A DNA stretch of 64,000 nucleotides, from contig VXAA01000169.1 in assembly GCA_013399115.1 (NCBI GenBank), positions 34,465 to 98,464 on the forward strand, written 5' to 3'. Position numbers and translations under genes: made by a program. This DNA is from Anseranas semipalmata (lineage: Eukaryota > Chordata > Aves > Anseriformes > Anseranatidae). The notes beneath the pieces are model-generated. The model had not been told where the DNA came from and did not search any database. It saw only the letters and a list, made by a program, of their open reading frames with translations. Positions 34,741 through 55,320 of this stretch are shown here, one piece after another (positions within the stretch are counted from its first letter, which is position 1; every line of letters starts with the position of its first letter).

Positions 34741-37280
34741 TGAAAGTTTGGATTACATTTTATTGTGGAAATAGAAATGATAGGTAAGTCGAGGTATGAC
34801 AGCTGTCACAGGTACTGCCACAGCCTGGCTTCCATACGTACGTGGCTTTGACCAAAGGTCAAATTTGTCTCCCTTTGCTGACTGTAAAACAAGAATAGTA
34901 TCTGCTAGCTGGAGGTTGTTAATGAAGGACAGAGTGTGATCACAGGATGCTGTGATAATAGTGTGAGCAGCCTTCAGGTGATTTCCTTGGCTTTGTACGT
35001 TGGTGTAGGGAAGTGAGTTACTCCTGATTCTCCTTAGGAAAGAGTGAGCACGTTACAGACGCTGTACTGTAACAAAGAGTTTTATGTCAGTGTATCAGAA
35101 TGTCCTTTCTTTCCCAGCAGTCCATCAAATATTGCATCAATACAGTCAATACTGAAGGTGTCAAAATAGAACGTGAGCACAAAAAAAATTGACTACAGAG
35201 CTGTAGCATGAAAGTCATGACCTCATCTCAGCCTTCAGTACCATACAGTGGCTTGCAAATGTATTAAAAAGATGGTTAACTTTTTTCAAAATACATTTTT
35301 TTCTGCAAATTGTGGTGATCCCTTGGTAGAGATCACACAACTTCTAGACAGCTACGACTATAAATATGGAAAGCCTTTGTTTTACTTCATATACACAATC
35401 ACATTACTTCACAGGGACATACAGCTGAAAAACACCAAGCTGATTGTCAGAAGGCTTTAAACTCTCCCTTGTTGACCTGGAGCTGAAATAGCCCATCCCA
35501 AACTGGTACTGTATTTGGAAGCCCTGAGTTTTTGATTAGAAGTGAACCTATGCTTTCTGGCCCTAGAATGGTTGCTGGCAGCAGTGTTTACCAAGGGGCT
35601 AGAAGCTACAGCCTGGTGCTAGCAAGAAAGCCTTGTGTTCAGTCTTGGGTAGCCAGGAGGAAGCATCAGAATCCCCCAGTCTTAGAGAGCTGTTAAGGGT
35701 TTGATCTTGATCTTCGTTTTATGCTGCCCTCCCCCATCTCTGGAAGAAACTGCACATTTCTACTCCAGGATGAATTTCATGTGCTGGAATTCTTCCCAGA
35801 GTTGGCATGGCTTCAAAGGATTTTATCTTGGCTGTAGTACCCATATGCTGATGCAAAGATCCCTGGGGAAAGGAGTTGGAAAAAGGCAAAAGAACAACAA
35901 AGCTACAGGGTCCTCCAGGAGGCTGTATCCCACTGGGATGATTCCCCAAAAGCCAGTCATATGGGGAGATCCCTCTCCTCCTTCCCCATCTCCTGTTGGT
36001 CACCACAAAGCATCCTTGGCTTCTCTACACAAAGCGTGATTTTCACACCATGAAATTCTCTTTCCTGGTGAGTTTTCCCTACGGATGCTGAGTTAGGGCC
36101 CCAGTAGCTTCTCCTTGGTGGTATTTTCTTGTTTACTCAAGGTCTCAGGAGAACCATGCTGGCCTACAGGCCACTCAGTTTGCATTAAAGATTCTTCTGT
36201 CATAGTATCAACTCACTGGCCAGCAGCCTGTGATACTGGAAAGCTCTCTGAGCACTCCAGAGAGAAGACTGAGGGAATGGACCTTCATCTACCAGAGCAC
36301 TTCAGCCACTCACAGCAGCAGCTTATTAAAATGATCTCAACTCTGAGCTGTACACAGAGTGCTGCAGATGAATGCTGATTCCCTTCACCCTCCATTGATA
36401 TTAAACTTCAGTACTCTTAGACTTAGTCATAAACATTAATTTCAGCCCTGTGACTTATTACTGGGATGCAGGGTGGAGCACTTACCTCAGCAACCCAGAA
36501 CACTGATGACCAGGAACAGCTTTTGACACACATGTATCCACCTGTGTATCTACACAGCAGGGTGTTACATTTCTGTCTGCTCTGCAGGTGCAAGGTTCAG
36601 GGGTTCTGCCTGCACACAGGAGAAAATGCGCAAGAAACCTGAGCATGCACAAACCGGTTGCTGTGGATTAAGGCTGGTCTTCCATCTCAAAAAGCTTGGG
36701 TCTGTTGCTACTCAGGCTGGATTGCTAATTGTCAGCAAAAAGCTGATTGAGAGCAGTGCTGGGTTTTACCTGTGAAGCCTGCTGTAGCACTGAGCAATGT
36801 TGTTAGTTGGAAACGGGAGTTCAGTTCTGAATCAGATACTAGTCCTGACCCACAGGCCTGATCCTGCAAGCCTTGCTCATTAAGTGGCCTTCTTGCTTTC
36901 AGCAAGGTTGCTCCAGCCAGCAGCTCTCACTAGCTTGGGCCAACAGCTTTTGTAGGTAACTACATCCAGGCTGGGGGGAGAGGGAGAAGAGAGACATCAC
37001 AAAACTAATTCATTTTCCACAAGAAAGCAGTAATAAAAATGAGATAGTAAGTGAGCCTTGCCCTTAAGGTTACTGAACACTACTAAATTAAGGGAAGGGC
37101 TAGCATGTTTAGTAATAAATTGTCACACACTGCGGGCATCAGCAGCAGTTGCTATGGTCACAGCTTCTGAGAGAGACAGACAGGAAGAGAGGGCTGGAAC
37201 AGAGAAGAAATGGTAGAGCTAAAAAAGGGTTAACAGGGATTTGGAAAGATCACCGTTTAAAAACCTTGTTCAGTATAGAG
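34740..37280 (-). other. RD3: RD3 3' UTR (inferred extent)
   Basis: Non-coding sequence between the RD3 stop and the first downstream AATAAA on that strand. It contains an RFX X-box-like motif at 37148-37161. The extent is inferred from the poly(A) signal alone. Confidence 0.4.
34759..34764 (-). terminator. RD3: Candidate RD3 polyadenylation signal
   Basis: TTTATT on the + strand is AATAAA on the RD3 strand. It is the first canonical signal downstream of the RD3 stop that I can find, implying a 3' UTR of about 2.5 kb, in keeping with the long 3' UTR of mammalian RD3. Confidence 0.4.
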
Positions 37281-45776
<8,496 letters not shown>

Positions 45777-48700
45777 TCATCAACACAGCTCAGATGAGAA
45801 CTTTGTCCCCCACACACCCCTCGAGTCCATTTTTCACCTAGAAGTGCTACTGGATTAGCCTCTTAGGAGAACTAATCAGCACTGAGCACCTTGAGAAATC
45901 TCACCCATAGCAGCCAACTTGTGCAGAGGGAGAGACAAAGTGCAGAGGCACCGTCTCCCTTGAACTTCCAGTCACCACGTAATTAAAATGACAGGCACAG
46001 TTCCTACCTCTGAAGTCAAGTTGTAAGGATACCTTGCTCCCTCCGGGTTAGGCTGGGGAAGCGTTCTCCTGCCCACACAGAAGAGCTGGGACTAGCGCCC
46101 GCCTGTCTGAGCCCTCATGGGAGAGCAGGACCTTGCCGCACCCTACATGCAAAAACTGCACATGTGGAGTCAAGTGTTTATAGGCACTGTGGGAGCCGTG
46201 TTCTGGCCAGCGGGGGATCCCCAGAGGGAGGGCAGGAGAGGTGACCTGGGCAGGCTTGCTGCAGCTGGAGCAGAAGTGATGGAACTCATCTGCGCGTAGC
46301 GCTGGCAGAAGCAACAGTCGCGTTAACTACAAGGGCAGGCAGAGCTTTAAGCATTATTTCACAGAAGAGTTGCGGCCACGCAGAGGGAGAGGCGACACCA
46401 TCTTCTAGAAGCAGCAGCCCAGCTATCAGTCGTGCTGGAAGAGCACACCTTAGACACGCGCAACCAGAGCCAAGGGAACTGGGGCTGGGCTGAGAGCACA
46501 GCGGCAGCACACCGAGGTTCAGCTTTAAGTGAGAGGTCTCTGCTGCTGGGGAGTCACGCAGCACTCACGGGCAACACAAGCCGCTCCGGTCAGCTCAGCG
46601 GCAGACAGAATTAACTCCCCTTCGTGGAGTCACCTTCAGAGGACAATGGATGGAACAAAGTTATTAACTATTGTGTTTGTATTTCAACACAACGGAGTCC
46701 AAAGCAGGCACTAGGGACCTAAACGGGAGCAAAACAGCATCTGTTCCTTCGTGCAGCACGCTTACGTGCCTTGCGGCTCCCCGTCCATTGCCCCCAGGGA
46801 GAGGGGGTGGCACAAATAATGGTTGCAGCTGGACTACCAAAAGGCTACTCCTGGCAGCAGCTCAGCCAGGACATGGTGTCAAAAGTTAACATGAGGGCAA
46901 TGGATTAAAGAGCCTGATTCTGCAGGGCCTGAGAAAATCCTTGCTGCTGAGAGACACAGACACAAAGAAAGACAGAAAAGGGAGAAAAATACGCTTTTAA
47001 GCTGCCATACCAGGGCCGTGAGTCACGGTGCAAATCACCAGAAGCTTCTGACCACCCTGTACTCTCAGTAGAGCTGAGAGCCACCAGCCCCCAGGCTTCC
47101 TAGAAGAGCAATAGTCAACAGGATTCTGCCTGCAGTGCCAAAAAAACACCACCATCTGCACTGGGCGAGAAGGCTGCTTCAGTTGCTTCCACACCTTTAT
47201 CACTTGTTCTCTTTCAAAAATGTAGCTATGCCACACCATTGAAGAAGAATGCTCCAAAAACCTGGATAGTCTGTACAGTGTCCCAGGTTTGAAGTGATTT
47301 CAGGGTCTAACACTTAGGCTTTCCTACAAGCAGAAAGTTTGCCAAAATGCATCAAAGGACAAATTTCTGTAGTCCAATATCCTACCTCTCACAGCAAGCA
47401 ATACTGGTTTCTTCAGAAAGGAGACATAAAAGGGCTGAAAACTTCCACAGGACACAGATCTAGCTACCTAGGTGTGTAAGGCTGCATGTACTCTTCTGGG
47501 ACTGTATAAATATTAACGCCTTTGCTAGTTTACAATGCCTATACACGAGGAATCACTGTAGTGACTGGTTTTCGTCCTGGAGTATCAGCTGTGATTATCC
47601 TGATGATACCAGCCACAGTCAGCATTTGCTGGAAGTAATCCTGCTCCTAATTTCTGTGCTCTGGAGGAGGAGGAGCAGCAGGTCCTCTCCTTTGCTTCCA
47701 TCGCCAGGGCGACTCCAGCTAACAACCATCTCCTGCTCTCACATCAGCACTGCTGCTGCTGACTTGCCCAAGACACATGAACCAACTCAGGCTGGAACTG
47801 GTGTGCCGACAGCTTCAGCTCCGTAACCTCACCATCCTAACGCGTGCCTGGATCTTGCTACGTGGTGGTCTCCACTCACCAGTGCACGTTAAGGGTGAAG
47901 ATCCTTAAAGCCTTTTCATTGGTCTTTTCACCCCTTATGTATCACATAGGTGAGCCCTCTGCTAGCAAAAGGGAGCAGCAGAACAGACTACAAGCTGTTG
48001 TAACAGACTGTAAAGTCCCCTGTTTCTTTTCAGCTCATGTGACAACTGCAATCTATCATAAACTTTTACAGATATCTAACCACTGGAGATAATCATTATT
48101 ATTTCCACTTGCACCTTCACTTGATGAGGGAAAGCATACCCTGTTAGTTGTATTTTACCAGCAGCAGGTTAATTTGCCTTTATTCTGGCCGCGACCTGGT
48201 CTCACGTTGGTTTAACTCTGCTGACTTGACTAGAGTTAGGGGCAAGTCAGTATAAACCAGAGTAACCATGAAGCTGAAGAACATCCTTCCAGTCATTCCT
48301 AGCTCACCAGCTGTTTCATGAGAAGAGGAGACAAGGGCTAAATTAGACCTGGGAACTGGGTTCTAAGTTGACTGTCCTGGAGCATCCTTACTGCCTTCCT
48401 TTTTTGCTTCACCTCACAGGTCTCCCTCAAAGAAAGGGGTTGTGCCTGAGGAGAACCGTTTTGCCTAGCACTGGTATTGCAGAGGACAGTCAGAAAAGTA
48501 TTTCGGACACCCTGTCTGAGCAAGGCCTGCTTTGCAGTATCCCACAGCTTTCATAAAGCACTGGTCACAGACAGATTTGCTTTAGAAAAAGAACACAGGT
48601 GATGTGGGAATATGGATACCACTCACTCCGAATGGGGCTTGCTCTTGTTTCCCAAATGTTATTTGAAAAATCTCTTTCCACATGAGATCAGTATAAAGCA

Positions 48701-51700
48701 AGGAAAGCATCTCACCTGCAACTGAAGTGGCCTGTTCTCAAACGAAGGAAAATCCTATCCAAGCATTCCGCGCACAGCGGCAGCTTGTGGTGGCTGCTCC
48801 TAAGGGAGGCTTGTTTGTGTGAGATTGTTTCCTTCCCCATCTCTCATCCATCACCTCCTCCTTTTGAGAGCTGGAAACTGGCCATCTCTATTTAGCAGGC
48901 TTGACAAGCCTCCACTCTTTCCACTGCTGGTCTTTGCAGCCTGCAGAAGGTAGCATGGGCTCCATTAATTGCAGCTGCTGTTTTCAATTTAAAGTTCACA
49001 TGCAGGCTAATCATTAAATGACTCAAAATGGCTTTCCTATTAGAAAGGCTCAAAGGACCGTTGGCAGGATGTGGGCAACTAAAGGAAGGCAAAAGTTTCA
49101 GCCTGACCTTCTTATTGGGGAAAATGACAAATTTACACTTTGCAAGCACTCATATTAAAATTATTAAAAGAAAGAAAGAGACACAGCCCCATCTGAATAC
49201 AGATCTTCCTTGTTGTACAATTGGTTGCTTTTCTGGTTCCTTGTAAGAGGCTATCCTGGTGCCTGATGAACTCCTCAGGTGTATTTAAGGGAATTTCAGA
49301 GTGGCTTATAGGAGTTCCACTCCAGAAGCAGTTCTAGGTTTCAAGTTTTTTGCCACGTTGACTCCACTACAAGACAAACCTTCCCTCATACTGTTGATTG
49401 CAAGTCTGGCCAACCACCTTACAGGATTTTAAGGATGTGTTCACCTTAAGTTATGCTGAAGTCTGGAATACCTCACTTTCTCTCTCACACACAGCCTCTG
49501 AGGGTTTTCTTCTAGTTTTAGTGATTGTTAGTAAGTACCTCAGACTTTTTTCATGTAGAAGTTTCCTTTTAGCTTTAAAGAAGCTTTCTGCCTCTCCAAA
49601 TCTCAAGTTTGTTCTCCCCATCGGCAGCGACTCCTGCATTTCTCTCCTTCCCGCATACTTTACAGCTTTCTCCATTCTCTCCCCACAACACGTTCTGTGT
49701 AATTTCTCCCCATCTTCCACTTCTTTACCTTCTCCCATATTTCCCCATGCAATTTTCTCCTCTTGCTCTAGAGAATGTATCAGAGAATCAGGAGGAATAT
49801 CAAGGTCCATATGCCTTGTTGGGTTTCTCACCTTCCTATAACAGGATTTCACATTTTCCTGGCTCTTTCAGCATGAAAGGGAATGTTACCATAGCTTGCC
49901 ATTCTTTTGCCAGCTGGAGGCTGTTCATATAACCTGACAGACATCAGCCTCCTTTAGGCTCTTGCAGGGTCGATCACCACCTGCTAAGACTTGTTACAGC
50001 AGGGCTGCTTTCCGGTAAACCACGAGTCAATCAGCAGGACCTGTTCACCTTGGAGAAAATGAACTTCTGAATAAAAAAATTTCCTTTCCATTAACCCTTC
50101 TCCTGGTTCCCAGCTTCCAAAGCCCTCCAGGACAGGAAAGGAATAGGCAGAGGGTGGGAAATGCTNTTGACATAAAGCTATGTTCCCAGTTTGATAACTC
50201 TCCTGTTGTTTGCCTCTGCAGTCTGTCAGTCCAGGAGCGCTACTGACAATCCCTAGTGACTCTCAGTAGTCATAGGGGTATGGCAGTTGCGTCAGAGCAG
50301 AAGGAGAAAAGACTTAAGGGGCCGTATGGGTAGGAGCCTAATCCAAAGCTGAGTGACATCAATGGAAATGTTGTCACTCAGCTGGCTATAGATAGTCCCA
50401 GGAAATCCACTGTCATCCAGGCAAAGCACACCGACAAACTGGGCCAAGGAGCAGGGAAATGCCTTCCCCCCATCTCGTGGGTGGTAGTTCCTTACTGCTA
50501 GTCAGAGAGCAGGGCGACAGAATTTGTTCATGCCAGTTACCCACTCAACCTTTCTTCACGTGTGCCAGATCAGAGGCTAACAAACAAGGAAAATGATTTC
50601 TAAAAGAAGAGAGGCAAGCTCCATCCCCAAATTGTGCTCATAATCATACTTTTTAAAGGAGATGCGGCCACAGGGAAAACAGAAGATGTGAAACTGTGGA
50701 GCATATTACAATAATTATTTTTTTAATTTGCTTCTTTGGTAAAGTTTGAATTACATTATCCAGAAAAGTCAGAAGTTCAGCATTCTCTGGACAGCAAAGT
50801 GTATCTAAGTATCTCTCTCGACTGCAACACATAGGTAGATTAAAGCTGGTTTGGCTACACCCAGCTCTGAAGTCCCCATGTGCTAACTGATGCAACACTT
50901 AACCAGCTTCTCAGGCAGAAATCTGTGGCCACGGCTGTACTGCTACCTATACCTGCATCAGATAACAAGTAGGGACAGCATTATAGATGAACCCCACACG
51001 CTATTCCTCCTGTGAAAAGGATATTTTAATTTTGCTCTAAACAAAGAATCTCAGCAAGTTCTAATCAAGAAACTGCTGCCAACACCTTCCCGGTTTTATA
51101 TAGCCCACCAAAGCTTTGTAAAAGAACCCCTGCTCTCTGTTCTCTATCGCTTTTCGTTATCCTCTCCATACAGGGACTTTTACTTTAGCAGGGCCCAAAC
51201 AGCCCTGCTTCCTATCTGGCTGGAGTCTCCCTCATTGTTTAGCGACATGGGAGGGTATGTGTTTACAGCTACTTGCTGTGCGATTGTAATCTCAGTGGAA
51301 ATTACTACAACCTCAGATTCAGAGCCCACATCTATCTCCCAAAGTTGCTATGAGGCAATTAACGCTGGAAAAGCAATATATAGAGCTTTCCAATGAAGAA
51401 ACTTAAAAGCAATGCAAATATCACGTTTTTAATGCAACAGCATTCCTCATTCTGACCTGCAGAATAAAGAGAGAGAACTCTTGGGGATGCTTAGGGGTCT
51501 GCGTATAGACCACAGCAAGAAAATGTGTGTTTCACTTCGTGAGCATGCTTATTCTCATTCTGATGGACACAAGCTATTTATAGACAACGAATTTTCACAG
51601 TGGCTAAAATACAGCCAAAGACACGACCCTGTCTCAAGTAGCAGGGCGTTTTGAATAACAAGTGTAGGGGATCAAGCCAAGGCTTTAAAAGAAAGAATAT

Positions 51701-54299
51701 TTATGGTCAGGTCTTTGTGGCTGCAGGTGTTTAAGGACAGCAAGAAGAGGCTCACAGCGGTGAGCTGGGACGGGGCACTGTGGCCCCAGCAGGCACGTGC
51801 ATGCCAGATAACGCCTGCCCCCTCGCAGGGCAGCGCTTGCGACCTGACCAGCCTGCTGCCGGCTGACAGCTCCTGCTGCCGCCTTGGTCTGCTTCTGAAC
51901 GACAAGCGCTCCCAGAAGCGTGCAAGAAGCACGCTGCCGTTCTGCATACAGGCTAATTTTTGTCTTCTGTATTATTTTTTCCTCCAGCAGACTTTGCATT
52001 GTCAGCATTGTAGAAATGGCCTGGCTCTCTGGTGCAATTGCCATAGAGAGTTATGAGTCACTCGAGCCATTTGTGAACGCGCTCCACTGTAAAAATCACT
52101 GCTACGTAGCGTAACAGGAGGACAGTCAGAGCCTATCACGTGGTGCTGCAAGACAAAAAAGAAATAAAAGTGGCACCATTTCTGTGAAAGAAAAGCTTGA
52201 GCGGCCTTTTGAAGACACCACAATGGTTACGTCACATTTTCTACAGTTAGTAGTTCTCAAGAGAATTTTTTGTAATGAAACTCATTACAATTGAGAACAC
52301 ATTACAAATACTGCTTTTACCTCCCCAGCTTTTGTGTAGTTTGTAATCTACTCTTAGAGCTTCCATCTTTCAGGAAACAGGTATCCAGTGCATTTTGTGT
52401 CTGCTCTTTGATTGCAAGAGGGGTGAAGAATCAAGAATTCAGCATGAACTGGGCTCCAAGCTCAGGTATGAATGAGAAAGGTATTTTTCAATCACTAGTC
52501 AAAACATGAGCAGAAAAGGTAGGTGATCTAAATTGGTACAGCTTCATAATCTTCAGCAGAGCTGGACTAATATGAAACAGATTTGTCCCACTGAAATAAA
52601 TACAAGAGCTATGTTGATTAACTCCAGATGAAAATCCAATCTACAGATCTTAAAGAAAAAGTGAAGGAACAGCCCAATAGCCTAGAGCTCCACTAATGGC
52701 TGGGACTCTCTGCAGAAGATAATCTTCCTGTTATCTCCAGAAGCAAAAGGGTGGGTGTAACCCAAATCTGCTTACGAAGCATAGTAGCATTTTACAGTTT
52801 GCCTTCTTATCAGAGCAAATGAGTTCCATCTGCTGAGATCCAGGACTATGTTCGTGCCAAATTCCCACTCATGCTTTAAACAATGTTTTCTAATGCTAAC
52901 CATAAAAACACTATCATAGGCAACTTACACTAGACTGTTACTTAAACCTGTTGAAGCCGGGAAGTTGAAAACACACTGATTTGCTCTGTTTGCAACTTGT
53001 TATTAAAACTCGCATGTTTTTCTCCGATACAGCTATCTTGCTGTGGTGGATCAAACACACCTTCAATTCTGTATCTTACTGTGATTTCTGCAGACTACAA
53101 AGTCAGGTTTCCAGCGAGGGCACAGGGACATAAAGTATTCTTCACCAGCCATGCAAGTGAGAGTTCACAAAGTAACAAAGGCACATAGCTTTCCTGTTAT
53201 TAACATTACATAAACCACAACATGCTGCAATAAATCGGCAATAGGCATCTGATGCAAGGCTCCAACACAAAAGGTTTTCAAAATCAAAACTCTGAGCTCT
53301 CCAGCACATCCTTCTGTATTCTGTTACTGTAACTACACAATGTTATTAAATGGGCACTAATCTCACAAACTGTGGAGTTCCTAATATCGTCATTCACAGC
53401 AGATACATATAGCTATAGAATTATATAAAGTGAGAGCTTGAAACTCAAACCCTAAAGCATATTTCACCTGTTGCCACGTCCACTCAAGTACTTTTTTTAA
53501 ATTCATATATTGTGCCATAGACCAGACTAAGTGATGTGAAAATAGGTGGGCGATATGTGCATTCTCCATCTAGACTGAGGACTGATTCTGCTGGGAAAGC
53601 AAGAGTAACTCATTGCATTATAAGGTCAGAATGCATTTTAACAGGTGCCTGTACATTTCTGTTCAGTACTGAACTTTGGTTACAGAGTCCATCAGAAAGC
53701 ATATTTACGGGACAGCCTCTAAGTCTCACTCCGTCTCAATTCACTGCAGAACTATGAACCTACGTGGGAATTTTCCCTGCTCTGGCGAATACCAAGATCA
53801 GTGTTCAAGTTTGGTCGTTGTGATAGGAATTACTTAAAAATACACATTGTTTTAAAATTAGCATCCAAAAGATGAATGCTGAGCTTACAGTATAAGAACT
53901 TATGCCTCTCATTGAAGAAATCACATACAGCATAGGGAGCAACCAGCAGAGCTCTGGGAAAGCTCATGCTTCTCTTCTGCAATTTGTGAATGACCCACCT
54001 ACAGCCCTGCAGCTACACGAGCAATAAATTGTGCTGTCCTGAGCGAGATTTTAACTTACACATTAGCATTAACAGATGCAAAGTGCAGTCTGCTCTCAGT
54101 TACACTGCCATAAACCCAAAGCCACCTGACTGACCTCAGAGGTACCAGGCTGGCGTTACTAAGTGTCAGACTTACCACCAAAGACACTTCACGGGGCAAG
54201 TGTCTGATCTGAGAGATCTTAAACAAGAGTGGCAGCGTAAGCCACGCTCTCCTCTCCAGCTGCCTGTCCTTTACATAACCAGTCACCCGGTGCCAATGC

Positions 54300-55320
54300 G
54301 CGAGGTGCCACGGCTGAGCCTAGGCTTGGAGAGATGTCGGAGCACCCCAGTCCCTTCCCTGCCCACCCGACCCGGCTCACCTTCGGCAGCAGCGCTTGTG
54401 TGGCCAGTCAGACCCACGCCAGAGCGAGTGAAGAGGGGACCACAAGGAGGACGTGGCACCAAGACAAGCCCTCAGACCCGGCACGGCACACTTAAACCCG
54501 CACTGGGGCGCGGATTAGCACTGGTGACGAGGGATAACAGCTGTGCTCACAGCTGCAGCGCGTTGGAGCTATTAGGGCTTGCTCCAGCACCTCTGAAAGA
54601 TGCGGCTACCTGTCACGAAGCTGGCACCTCTCGACTCGGACGGACTTTGGGACCTGTTTAAAAACTCCCCCCATGCCCAAGAACTCCGCGGGCTTTTCTC
54701 GTCTCGCAGCCGAGCCCGCACTGGGGACAAGTGAAAGTAATTCACAGAGTTCGGGCTTTCCCCCAGCCCTTACGAGGGGGCCGCCGTCCCACCGCCTCCG
54801 CGCCGCGCCCCCGCCGCCCGGGGAGCCGCCGCCCCNNNNNNNNNNNNNNNNNNNNNNNNNNNNNNNNNNNNNNNNNNNNNNNNNNNNNNNNNNNNNNNNN
54901 NNNNNNNNNNNNNNNNNNNNNNNNNNNNNNNNNNNNNNNNNNNNNNNNNNNNNNNNNNNNNNNNNNNNNNNNNNNNNNNNNNNNNNNNNNNNNNNNNNNN
55001 NNNNNNNNNNNNNNNNNNNNNNNNNNNNNNNNNNNNNNNNNNNNNNNNNNNNNNNNNNNNNNNNNNNNNNNNNNNNNNNNNNNNNNNNNNNNNNNNNNNN
55101 NNNNNNNNNNNNNNNNNNNNNNNNNNNNNNNNNNNNNNNNNNNNNNNNNNNNNNNNNNNNNNNNNNNNNNNNNNNNNNNNNNNNNNNNNNNNNNNNNNNN
55201 NNNNNNNNNNNNNNNNNNNNNNNNNNNNNNNNNNNNNNNNNNNNNNNNNNNNNNNNNNNCTCCACAGATTAAACGTGCGGTGATAAATAACGCCACAGTA
55301 AAGGGCTCCATTTATTTATT
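54300..55320. promoter_or_regulatory. CpG island with assembly gap, candidate promoter
   Basis: GC and CpG content rises steadily from about 54.3 kb to the gap edge (CCGCCGCCCGGGGAGCCGCC at 54811-54830). The sequence resumes in normal DNA after 55259. On the RD3 strand a good donor, TTGGTG|GTAAGTC, lies at 54175, so one reading is that the island is the RD3 promoter with a non-coding first exon and a roughly 8.4-kb first intron. It could equally serve an unannotated lncRNA. Confidence 0.45.
54836..55259. other. Assembly gap (424 N)
   Basis: A run of N bordered on the left by extremely GC-rich sequence. Long frames that cross it are artefacts. Confidence 0.99.

Noticed and set aside
51690..52060. 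Overlapping frames on both strands near 51.7-52.06 kb as a gene
   Set aside because: Both strands are open because of local GC content, and neither translation shows a known family.
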